7,684 nt of DNA. It comes from a candidate division TA06 bacterium (lineage in GTDB: Bacteria; Hydrothermota; DG-26; E44-bin18; JADFOU01). Below the pieces are notes generated by a model that saw nothing but the letters and a program-made list of their open reading frames with translations, made no database searches and was not told the origin of the DNA. Within the stretch, counting starts at the first letter, position 1, and every line of letters starts with the position of its first letter. The translations under genes and the position numbers were made by a program. Location of the stretch: NCBI GenBank assembly GCA_022562655.1, contig JADFOU010000093.1, positions 1-7,684 on the forward strand, given 5' to 3'. Of this stretch, positions 1 through 5,661 are shown one piece after another.

Positions 1-9
1 TAAAAATCC

Positions 10-38
10 TTGCATTCCTGGATAAAAAATGGTTTAAT
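10..38 (+). promoter_or_regulatory. Possible sigma70-type promoter for the cmk-plsC/rpsA unit
   Basis: A TTGCAT box (10-15) stands 17 bases before TTTAAT (33-38). These match the -35 and -10 consensus at four and five of six positions. No other pair this good was seen in the 167 bases before the gene. The -10 box lies inside an AT-rich 7-base-period repeat, so a chance match is possible. Confidence 0.3.
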
Positions 39-71
39 AGTTAGATGGTTAATTATTTATCCAATTACCGA
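30..71. repeat. Degenerate 7-base-period array in the cmk leader
   Basis: The stretch can be cut into 7-base units rich in GGTTA/TTAAT, for example TGGTTTA, ATAGTTA, GATGGTT. The complementary form (ACCATTTAACC) appears at 142-152, just before the cmk start. The same two forms, facing each other, occur between pyrG and kdsA (7249-7359), so both leaders carry one repeat family. No gene is seen in 1-167. Confidence 0.55.
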
Positions 72-82
72 ATCGAAGCCTG

Positions 83-101
83 TCCTGGCGTCAGGCCAGG
101 A
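83..101. repeat. Short perfect inverted repeat (7-bp stem, 5-base loop)
   Basis: TCCTGGC (83-89) and GCCAGGA (95-101) are complementary around the loop GTCAG. It is GC-rich within an AT-rich leader and lies between two parts of the 7-base array. No T run follows on either side, so it is not a typical rho-independent terminator. It may be a small dispersed palindrome or a leader hairpin. Confidence 0.45.
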
Positions 102-167
102 TCTCCGTTGCTTACCTGCCAAGCCTAAGAGTAGGAGAATCACCATTTAACCAGTAATCTTTCAGGT

Positions 168-1523
168 ATGATTATCGCCATTGACGGTACGGCAGGATCT
201 GGAAAGTCTACCACCGCAAGAGAGGTGGCTCAGAGATTGGGCTTTGCCTATCTGGATACTGGGGCAATGTATCGTGCCATTACCTATAAGGCTCTCAAGA
301 CCCAAATCGGGTTGGAAGACCCGGGCGCCATATCACGAATGGTGGAAGAGACAAGGATGGAAATCCGAATGGCGAATGCAGAACGCGGAATGCAGAACCC
401 AGAATCCAGTAACCAGAATCCAGTAACCAGAATTTTCTTGGATGGAGAGGATGTGACTTTAGCCATCCGCTCCCCTGAAGTCGATCAAAGGGTCTCTCTC
501 GTCTCAAGTTATCCCCGGATCCGAGAGAAGATGGTCGAACTCCAGAGGAAAATGGTCAATGAAATTCGTAATGGGATAATCTGTGAAGGCAGGGATATGG
601 GTACAGTCGTCTTCCCGAAGGCGGAGGTGAAGATCTTTCTTAATGCCTCCCTACGGGCAAGGGCAAAAAGGAGACAGAAGGAACTTACGGAAAGAGGCAT
701 CCACCTCTCTCTCCAACAAGTAGAGGCTGATCTTGCCAGAAGGGATCGCCTCGACAGCGAAAGGAAAGTCTCTCCCCTTCGGCAGGCCCCGGATGCCATC
801 CTCATTGACACAACAGATCTCACCGTTGAAGAGGAGATCAATAGGGTCCTCGAAATTGTGAAGAAAAAGTTGAACTTCCGAATTCGAAAACAGTGGAGGT
901 GGATTCTCGCGAGGTGGGTTCTCAACGTTATTTTTTACTGGCTTCTTGGAGCCAGAGTAAAGGGGAGGGAGAACATCCCCGACACGGGTCCCCTCCTCAT
1001 CGCTTCCAACCACCTCTCCTATTTAGACCCTCCCCTCGTGGGATGGGCGGTGAGAAAACGAGAAGTTCACTATCTCGCCATGGATGGTCTTTTCCAATGG
1101 AAAAAGGGATTCGCATGGCTCATGCGGCAGTACAATGCCATCCCCCTCAAAACAAAGGGCTTCGATCGTAAGGCCTTTCGAAGGGCTACGGGTCTTGTGA
1201 AGAGTGGAGAAGCGGTTGTCATCTTTCCGGAAGGGGCCCGGTCCAGAATTGGAAAATTCCTGCCGCCCAAGCCGGGTCTTGGCCTCCTCGCCCTCCAAAC
1301 CCGTGCCCAGGTTATCCCGGCACGTATTGTAGGCTCCAATCATTCGATTCGGGCACTCTTTCTTCGAAGAAAGAGATGGGGTATCCAGTTCGGCCCCCCC
1401 CTCGATTTACAAATTACAATGTCCAAAATGAAAATTGCAAATATCAAGGAGAGGTTTCAGACTGTGAGCGAGGAAGTGATGGGTAAAATTGCTGAAATGC
1501 AGGTCCTAAATTCAAATCATTAA
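168..1523 (+). CDS. cmk: Fused cytidylate kinase / 1-acylglycerol-3-phosphate acyltransferase (PlsC type)
   Basis: Residues 1 to about 233 are cytidylate kinase, which phosphorylates CMP and dCMP with ATP in the cytoplasm. Visible are the P-loop GTAGSGKST (7-15), the DTGAMYR motif (30-36), the GEDV element (93-96), GRDMGTVVFP (141-150) and the lid-like RRDRLDSER (191-199). From about 236 follows a PlsC/LPLAT domain, which acylates lysophosphatidate at the inner membrane: a hydrophobic segment (about 245-262), the HX4D motif NHLSYLD with H282 and D287, FPEGARSR (353-360) and a VIPAR block (382-386). Each part has normal length for its family, so this is a fusion of two complete enzymes. In other genomes, notably Clostridia, cmk and plsC are adjacent genes before rpsA. 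Residues 67-90 are an in-frame repeat insertion, and the C-terminus from about 413 is partly repeat-derived. The start fits the family N-terminus but has only a weak adjacent ribosome site. The joint has no obvious separate plsC start. Confidence 0.93.
   Translation: MIIAIDGTAGSGKSTTAREVAQRLGFAYLDTGAMYRAITYKALKTQIGLEDPGAISRMVEETRMEIRMANAERGMQNPESSNQNPVTRIFLDGEDVTLAIRSPEVDQRVSLVSSYPRIREKMVELQRKMVNEIRNGIICEGRDMGTVVFPKAEVKIFLNASLRARAKRRQKELTERGIHLSLQQVEADLARRDRLDSERKVSPLRQAPDAILIDTTDLTVEEEINRVLEIVKKKLNFRIRKQWRWILARWVLNVIFYWLLGARVKGRENIPDTGPLLIASNHLSYLDPPLVGWAVRKREVHYLAMDGLFQWKKGFAWLMRQYNAIPLKTKGFDRKAFRRATGLVKSGEAVVIFPEGARSRIGKFLPPKPGLGLLALQTRAQVIPARIVGSNHSIRALFLRRKRWGIQFGPPLDLQITMSKMKIANIKERFQTVSEEVMGKIAEMQVLNSNH
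367..436 (+). repeat. Ten-unit 7-base-period array inside the cmk coding sequence
   Basis: Ten consecutive 7-base units run from 367, mostly of the form GAATNCA, with variants such as GTAACCA. The pair GAATCCA + GTAACCA occurs twice exactly (402-415 and 416-429). The sequence GAATGCAGAAC at 374-384 recurs 14 bases later at 388-398. The array encodes residues 67-90, rich in Asn, Gln, Glu and Pro. It falls in the NMP-binding part of the kinase, between strands that in the E. coli enzyme are joined by a short turn of about eight residues. The frame is kept across the array. Confidence 0.85.
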
Positions 1524-1540
1524 ATTCTAAACAAATCCAT
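1404..1540 (+). repeat. 7-base-period arrays at the 3' end of the plsC domain, including the stop codon
   Basis: Seven units run from 1404 to 1452 (for example AAATTAC, AATGTCC, AAATTGC). A second run of five units covers 1506-1540 (CTAAATT, CAAATCA, TTAAATT and so on). Between them is ordinary coding sequence. The TAA stop at 1521-1523 lies within the second run, so the last residues (LNSNH) and the stop itself look repeat-derived. The rest of the gap to rpsA (1541-1588) shows no clear terminator. Confidence 0.6.
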
Positions 1541-1588
1541 TCCGCCTTATACGGATCGTGGTTTTGGATTTAGAAATTGACTTTAACG

Positions 1589-1596
1589 AAAGGAGG
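1589..1596 (+). promoter_or_regulatory. Strong Shine-Dalgarno site of rpsA
   Basis: AAAGGAGG lies 11 bases before the ATG at 1608. It is the only near-perfect, normally placed ribosome site among the + strand genes of the window, and it fixes the rpsA start. Confidence 0.8.
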
Positions 1597-1607
1597 GAAT
1601 CAAGAGA

Positions 1608-3329
1608 ATGGCTGAAGATGACCCAATTCAGGTGATTGAAGAACAAGATCTTGACGAAGAAATGATATCCCGTCTCTATGAGGAGACCCTAAAATCTGTA
1701 CAAGAAGGGAAAATAATTGAGGGCTCCATTGTGAAATTAGGGAAGCGGGAGGTCATTGTGGATGTGGGGCTCAAATCAGAGGGAGTGATTCCCCTCTCGG
1801 AATTCAAGGATCCTGGTCAATTGAAAGAAGGGGACAAGATTGAGGTCTACCTCGAGTCGACAGAGGATGAAGAGGGTTTAGCTGTTCTTTCTAAACAGAA
1901 GGCGGATTTCCTAAAAGTCTGGGAAGATATCCAGGGGATCTATGATCAGGGGAGTTCTATCCAGGGAAAGATTATCCGGAGGGTGAAGGGGGGAATGATC
2001 GTTGACATCCTTGGGGTAGACGCATTCCTCCCTGGCTCTCAAATTGACCTCCATCCCATTCGAGATCTGGATGCCATCGTCGGTGAGAACTTCGATTTCT
2101 CCATTTTGAAACTAAACTGGAAGCGGAGGAATGTCGTAGTCTCAAGGCGTAAGATCCTGGAAGCGAAGAGGGATAAGATGAGGCAAGAAATTCTTGAAGA
2201 ATTGGAGGAAGGACAGATCCGCGAAGGGGTTGTAAAAAATATCACCGACTATGGGGCCTTTATTGACCTGGGGGGTGTAGATGGTCTCCTCCATATTACG
2301 GATATCTCCTGGGGTCGAGTTATTCATCCATCTGAACACCTCTCTATGGGCCAGAAGATCTCTGTGAAAGTGATCGGAATTGATGAGGAACGTAAACGGG
2401 TCTCCCTTGGGATGAAACAACTGACAAGTCCACCTTGGGAGAGAGTCCCTGAGAAATATGTAGTGGGAAAGACGATCAAGGGTAAGGTTGTCTCCATCAC
2501 CGACTACGGGGTCTTCGTGGAGTTGGAAAAGGGAGTGGAGGGTCTCATTCACATCTCAGAACTCTCGTGGACCCAGAGGATCCGCCACCCCTCCGATCTC
2601 CTCTCCGTTGGAGATGAGATCTCTTGCGTGGTGATCGATGTGAACCCAGAAAAGGAACAGATCTCCCTCTCCTTTCGAAAAACCACGCCGGACCCCTGGG
2701 AAGGGATTGAGGAACGCCATCCCGTTGGGTCCACTGCAACTGGAAGGGTGAAGACCCTAACCAATTTCGGTGCCTTTGTAGAGATTGAAAACGGGATTGA
2801 TGGCCTCATTCATGTCTCGGATATGTCCTGGACGGAACGGGTCTCCCATCCTTCTGAGGAGGTGAAGGAAGCAGATCAGGTGGAGGTGGTAATTCTTCAA
2901 ATCGATAAAGAGCAGAGGCGGATCTCCCTTGGGATGAAACAGACAAAACCAGATCCGGTACTGAGTTTTTCTGAGACCCATCCCCTTCACTCAGAGATCA
3001 CAGCAAAGATTTCCCACCTCTTAGATTCAGGGGCTCTGGTAGATCTGGGTTCTGGACTGACTGGGTTTGTCCCCTTCTCCCATATGATGCGAAAGGGAAA
3101 AAGTCCTGCTGAGAAATATGTAGTCGAGGAGGAGATCTCCTGTCTTCTCCACGAAGTCAACCCAGAGACGAGGCGGATCATCCTCTCCGAAACATCCTAT
3201 TATGATGTCCTCAAGGAAGGCAAGGTCCCGGACATACCCGAAGACGATGCACAAGCGTCAGCCCAGCGCCCGGAGGGTGAATCTCCCGAGGAGAAAAAAC
3301 CTAGAAGAGGGAGGAAAAAGAAGAGCTAG
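1608..3329 (+). CDS. rpsA: 30S ribosomal protein S1, six S1 domains
   Basis: S1 binds mRNA on the small ribosomal subunit and helps load messages with weak or structured leaders. Six OB-fold S1 repeats can be placed at residues about 33-98, 116-181, 202-272, 287-357, 373-445 and 460-528. Repeats 3 to 5 show the clearest pattern: DYGAF(I/V) or NFGAFVE, then GL(L/I)H(I/V)S, then a closing SLGMKQ or SLSFRK. Repeats 1 and 2 are the divergent, ribosome-binding type. Repeat 6 lacks the usual GL-IH core (it has TGFVPFSH). The tail (about 535-573) is acidic, then strongly basic (KKPRRGRKKK). The length of 573 residues is typical. There is no IspH fusion as in some Firmicutes. It probably shares a transcript with the upstream cmk-plsC gene, as cmk-rpsA pairs do widely. 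Confidence 0.96.
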   Translation: MAEDDPIQVIEEQDLDEEMISRLYEETLKSVQEGKIIEGSIVKLGKREVIVDVGLKSEGVIPLSEFKDPGQLKEGDKIEVYLESTEDEEGLAVLSKQKADFLKVWEDIQGIYDQGSSIQGKIIRRVKGGMIVDILGVDAFLPGSQIDLHPIRDLDAIVGENFDFSILKLNWKRRNVVVSRRKILEAKRDKMRQEILEELEEGQIREGVVKNITDYGAFIDLGGVDGLLHITDISWGRVIHPSEHLSMGQKISVKVIGIDEERKRVSLGMKQLTSPPWERVPEKYVVGKTIKGKVVSITDYGVFVELEKGVEGLIHISELSWTQRIRHPSDLLSVGDEISCVVIDVNPEKEQISLSFRKTTPDPWEGIEERHPVGSTATGRVKTLTNFGAFVEIENGIDGLIHVSDMSWTERVSHPSEEVKEADQVEVVILQIDKEQRRISLGMKQTKPDPVLSFSETHPLHSEITAKISHLLDSGALVDLGSGLTGFVPFSHMMRKGKSPAEKYVVEEEISCLLHEVNPETRRIILSETSYYDVLKEGKVPDIPEDDAQASAQRPEGESPEEKKPRRGRKKKS

Positions 3330-3333
3330 AGCA

Positions 3334-3424
3334 GTGAAAAGTGAATGGAGAATAGTGAATGAAGAGCGATGAAAGGAGAATTCAAAATTCAAAATTCAAA
3401 ATTCGGAGTTCACAAATCAAGAAT
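3334..3424 (+). repeat. Thirteen-unit 7-base-period array between rpsA and kdsB
   Basis: Thirteen 7-base units run without a break. The first are GTGAATG/GAGAATA-like (GTGAATG at 3341 and again at 3355). They shift to an exact triplicate CAAAATT (3383-3403) and then decay (CGGAGTT, CACAAAT). A Shine-Dalgarno-like AAAGGAG (3372-3378) is embedded. The array reads through as the first 22 or so residues of the kdsB frame. No terminator for rpsA is seen here. Confidence 0.85.
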
Positions 3425-3997
3425 GGGGTAGTGGGTGTGATCCCTGCCCGCTATGCATCAACTCGTTTTCCGGGAAAAGTTCTCGTCCCCCTCGCGGGGA
3501 AACCAGTGATCCAACATGTTTATGAGAGGGCAAGGAAGGCGGGTTTTCACCGACTTTTAGTGGCAACAGATGACGAGAGGATTCGGGATGTCGTGAAGGG
3601 TTTTGATGGAGAGGTGGCAATGACCTCCTCAGACCACCTCACAGGAACAGATCGAGTCGCTGAGGTCATTGAAAAGATTCCATGCGAGTTCACCATCAAT
3701 ATCCAGGGCGATGAACCTCTTCTTTCCCCAAAGGCGGTCCGTTCTCTCATTGCTGCCATGGAAGAGGACCCGAACCTCAATATGGCGACCCTCATCACCA
3801 CCCTTAAAAAGGGGGAGTTGGAAAATCCTTCAATCGTCAAGGTAATTCTCGATCCAGCAGACTCCCGTTCCGGTGAGGGTTCAATCCTCTCCTTCTCCCG
3901 CTCCACGAAACACGAAGCAGCCAACCCCGATTCCCCCTTCGCCAAGCCCTCGGCCGGGCGAGGCACGAAGCACGAAATTACTTATATATTTCATTGA
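3359..3997 (+). CDS. kdsB: CMP-Kdo synthetase (3-deoxy-manno-octulosonate cytidylyltransferase), C-terminally truncated; probable pseudogene
   Basis: KdsB activates Kdo with CTP to give CMP-Kdo for lipid A-Kdo assembly. The family nucleotide-binding motif IPARYASTRFPGK is at residues 28-40. Then follow a VATDDERI segment (68-75), MTSSDHLTGTDRVAEV (88-103) and the metal/nucleotide motif QGDEP (116-120). The match ends at residues 179-182 (FSRS), where the family continues with a conserved PIP(Y/W) segment. Instead a 30-residue tail encoded by a repeat element runs to the stop. About 85 residues are missing, including the SPLE-E-LEQLR region and the GVDTPEDL motif, so activity is unlikely. Normal length is near 250 residues. 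The true start is unclear: ATG at 3359 lies in the repeat array, while GTG at 3431 matches the usual N-terminus. The 3' end overlaps lptC by 20 bases. Confidence 0.85.
   Translation: MKSDERRIQNSKFKIRSSQIKNGVVGVIPARYASTRFPGKVLVPLAGKPVIQHVYERARKAGFHRLLVATDDERIRDVVKGFDGEVAMTSSDHLTGTDRVAEVIEKIPCEFTINIQGDEPLLSPKAVRSLIAAMEEDPNLNMATLITTLKKGELENPSIVKVILDPADSRSGEGSILSFSRSTKHEAANPDSPFAKPSAGRGTKHEITYIFH
3904..3977. repeat. Repeat element at the kdsB/lptC junction (CACGAAR units around a GC-rich palindrome)
   Basis: Two direct heptamers, CACGAAA and CACGAAG, occupy 3904-3917. CACGAAG and CACGAAA occupy 3964-3977. Between them lies a 46-base GC-rich stretch containing CCTCG (3948-3952) complementary to CGAGG (3959-3963). 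The element starts immediately after the last recognisable kdsB codon and ends one base before the lptC stop. GCACGAAGCACGA (3963-3975) recurs as an exact inverted copy at 4535-4547, in the lptC 5' end. Confidence 0.75.
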
Positions 3998-4556
3998 TCT
4001 CTTCCGCTTGGAATTCCTCTTGAATCTCAATATGGGAGAGGTCCGGGTCGCTTTCCATCCCCTTCCCGGTGATGATGGTTGTCCCTTTTGTGATCCGGAC
4101 AGAAGACTCCGTCACAATCTTGTTTCGTTCCTGCACCCACTGGAGTTGGTCCGTTTCCAGTCGGGTGCCATCCTCTGCAAGGACCACGACATTGCCCAGG
4201 GCTTTCATATCCCTTGTATCATGGAAGAGTTGTCCCCTGTCAGAGGTAAGGGTGGAGGTTCGCTTTCCTTCTCGGTCAAAAAATTCAATTTGAACTTCTT
4301 GAACTTCAATCATCTCTGCAAACTCAAGGGCTTTCACGGCGGTAAGGGTCCAGGTCTTCCGTCCATAATCCGTTTCGGTCAGTTGAAACTCCTCCGCCAC
4401 CTGAGTGGCCTCCACCACCCCCTTCTTCTCCTCCGTCTTCTCCTTCGTACATCCGAATAGAAAAATGAAAAGCATAAAAGCGTGAAGCGAGATGCGTGAA
4501 ACGTGGAATAACTTTCTCCTTTGGAGACCTTCGATCGTGCTTCGTGCTTCTTTCAT
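3978..4556 (-). CDS. lptC: LPS transport protein LptC, probably as a lipoprotein
   Basis: LptC links the inner-membrane LptBFG exporter to the periplasmic LptA bridge. The core begins with EEFQLTETDYGRKTWTLTA and continues through LTSDRGQLFHDTRDMKALGNVVVLAEDGTRLETDQLQW to VRITKGTTIITGKGMESDPD. This is the beta-jellyroll pattern of the LptC/YrbK family. The N-terminus has a short hydrophobic stretch ending in LFGC followed by TKEK, which resembles a lipobox, so this protein may be lipid-anchored rather than held by a transmembrane helix. I chose the ATG at 4556, two bases after the upstream stop, with AAGG about nine bases before it. The in-frame ATG at 4577 would overlap the upstream gene. 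Much of the first 30 residues is encoded by 7-base repeats. The lptA gene that usually follows is absent; truncated kdsB faces it instead. Confidence 0.85.
   Translation of the reverse strand: MKEARSTIEGLQRRKLFHVSRISLHAFMLFIFLFGCTKEKTEEKKGVVEATQVAEEFQLTETDYGRKTWTLTAVKALEFAEMIEVQEVQIEFFDREGKRTSTLTSDRGQLFHDTRDMKALGNVVVLAEDGTRLETDQLQWVQERNKIVTESSVRITKGTTIITGKGMESDPDLSHIEIQEEFQAEEINEIYK
4464..4550 (-). repeat. 7-base-period arrays in the 5' coding end of lptC
   Basis: Seven + strand units fill 4464-4512 (for example AAGCGTG, AAGCGAG, ATGCGTG, AAACGTG). Two exact copies of GAAGCAC, read on the - strand, fill 4537-4550. Between them is a small palindrome TCTCC-TTT-GGAGA (4515-4527), which on the - strand contains a Shine-Dalgarno-like AAAGGAGA. 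The arrays encode the segments EARST and KLFHVSRISLHAF before the lipobox. Confidence 0.75.
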
Positions 4557-4558
4557 TT

Positions 4559-5476
4559 TCACTGCCTTTTTCTCCATCTTTCATGCATCCAGACCCATTC
4601 TGTTGGGTATTGACGGATGAAGGACTCAATGGCTTTCGAGCAGACCCGTGTACTTTCTTCCAAAACCTTTTCAAAATGTCCATTCCCCAGACTTCTATTT
4701 TTCATTGCTTCGATTTCCTCGCCCACTTCGATCCGATGGCGATTGTTACGGGTCCGATGGATAGCCAAGGGGAGAAGAGGAGCGCCGGTCTTTCGAGATA
4801 GGAGAACCGGTCCCGTAGGAGTGTGGGCCGGTTTTCCAAAGAAATCAATCTCGATACCTTTCACTCGACTATTCTGATCCATCAGGATCCCTAGGGTTTC
4901 CCCTCGTCTTAGACATTCCATTGTTTCCCGTAAGGAGGAATGCCGGTCAATGACCCGAACCTCTTTTCCCTCCCGTACTTTTTGTAATATTCCATTGATC
5001 CGTTCCTCTGGAAGTTTTCGACCGATCACATTGACAGGATACCCCTTGAGGGAGAAATAGACGGAGATCAGTTCCCAACATCCCAGATGAGCTGTAATGA
5101 CGATTATCCCTCTCCCTTTTTGAAAAGTCCTCTCAAACCGTTCCATACCCATTACCTCAATAATCTCATCCACATTCCCTTTGTGGATTTTGGGAATCCT
5201 CAGAACATCCACCAGGTTCTTTCCCAGGGCGATAAAGACCCTGTGTCCCATCCTCCGGATCTCTTCTCTCGACTTCGTCTCTCCATAAGCCAACTGGAGG
5301 TGGAGAAGGGCCTTCTTCCGCTGGCGAGGTAGGATGAAATATGTGCCTTCACCGATCATCCCTCCCAGGAGGAGCCCCAGGGACCTTGGAAGAATTTGAA
5401 AGAGCCAATAGAGGATCTGGACGATCCAGGAGAGAGAAAAGTCTCTCAAGCGTTTTCTCAATCTAACGATATTCAC
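4559..5476 (-). CDS. lpxL: LpxL/HtrB-family lipid A biosynthesis acyltransferase
   Basis: Enzymes of this family transfer a secondary acyl chain to Kdo-lipid A at the inner membrane. Numbered from the upstream TTG at 5503, the motif HLGCWE (H139-X4-E144) is the catalytic His/acid pair of the LPLAT fold. It is followed by GILMDQNSRVKG (195-206), FFGKPAHTPTGPVLLSRKTGAPLLP (211-235) and the family-typical C-terminal EWVWMHERWRKR. A hydrophobic N-terminal segment (about 22-50) anchors it. I prefer the GTG at 5476, since AAGGGG lies six bases before it and the following residues VRLRKRL match the usual N-terminus. The lptC start is two bases past its stop, so the two are cotranscribed. Which of LpxL, LpxM or LpxP it matches in chain specificity cannot be told from the sequence. 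Confidence 0.88.
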   Translation of the reverse strand: MNIVRLRKRLRDFSLSWIVQILYWLFQILPRSLGLLLGGMIGEGTYFILPRQRKKALLHLQLAYGETKSREEIRRMGHRVFIALGKNLVDVLRIPKIHKGNVDEIIEVMGMERFERTFQKGRGIIVITAHLGCWELISVYFSLKGYPVNVIGRKLPEERINGILQKVREGKEVRVIDRHSSLRETMECLRRGETLGILMDQNSRVKGIEIDFFGKPAHTPTGPVLLSRKTGAPLLPLAIHRTRNNRHRIEVGEEIEAMKNRSLGNGHFEKVLEESTRVCSKAIESFIRQYPTEWVWMHERWRKRQ

Positions 5477-5482
5477 CTCACA

Positions 5483-5498
5483 CCCCTTTGTCAAGGGG
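5483..5498. repeat. Short inverted repeat over the lpxL start region
   Basis: CCCCTT (5483-5488) and AAGGGG (5493-5498) are complementary around four bases. The left arm, read on the - strand as AAGGGG, is the apparent ribosome site of the LpxL-type gene. A hairpin here could hide that site. It also contains TTGACA on the - strand, but the matching -10 (TATCGT) is poor. Confidence 0.35.
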
Positions 5499-5546
5499 AG
5501 CAACTATATTGTAAGAAATTTACTTCCTCGAACTGATTTGAGTCCT

Positions 5547-5588
5547 GGATTTTTGTCATTGGAACTTATTTAGGTTTTGGCGTTTAGA
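5547..5588. repeat. 7-base-period array upstream of the LpxL-type gene
   Basis: Six units (GGATTTT, TGTCATT, GGAACTT, ATTTAGG, TTTTGGC, GTTTAGA) lie in the 280-base gap between kdsC and the LpxL-type gene. Farther right in the same gap, AGTGTCAT is directly repeated at 5612-5619 and 5620-5627. Confidence 0.5.
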
Positions 5589-5640
5589 TTATGAAAATTG
5601 TTTTTTCGTGAAGTGTCATAGTGTCATATAGAAAAGACAA
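5584..5640 (-). CDS. Possible 18-residue leader peptide
   Basis: Downstream of the promoter at 5689-5662 an AAGGAGA (5655-5649) precedes a TTG at 5640 by nine bases. The frame encodes MSFLYDTMTLHEKTIFII and stops at 5584. An internal ATG is in the same frame at 5619. Nothing shows that it is translated, there are no regulatory runs of one codon, and I recognise no homologue. It could equally be the remnant of an older gene start. Confidence 0.2.
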   Translation of the reverse strand: MSFLYDTMTLHEKTIFII

Positions 5641-5661
5641 CTGTTTTATCTCCTTATTCTC

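Noticed and set aside
83..101. Inverted repeat as a terminator
   Set aside because: No T run follows on either strand, and the stem is only seven bases.
374..433. Tandem repeats as a CRISPR array
   Set aside because: The units are 7 bases long, contiguous, degenerate and translated; there are no spacers and no cas genes.
509..1343. Several - strand frames of 89-138 codons opposite cmk-plsC
   Set aside because: They lie antisense to conserved kinase and acyltransferase motifs and show no recognisable domain or ribosome site.
1541..1588. Small CCG/CGG pairing before rpsA as a riboswitch or S1 autoregulation site
   Set aside because: The stem is three bases, with no wider structure visible by eye; not enough to claim.
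3873..4460. A 195-codon + strand open frame across the kdsB end and lptC
   Set aside because: Its region from 3978 is antisense to lptC, which has clear family sequence. The + frame shows no domain, and its Pro/Ser-rich start is the kdsB tail in another frame.
5466..5494. TTGACA on the - strand at the start of the LpxL-type gene, as a promoter
   Set aside because: The -10 at 17 bases (TATCGT) is weak, transcription would start after the best translation start, and a better promoter lies at 5689-5662.
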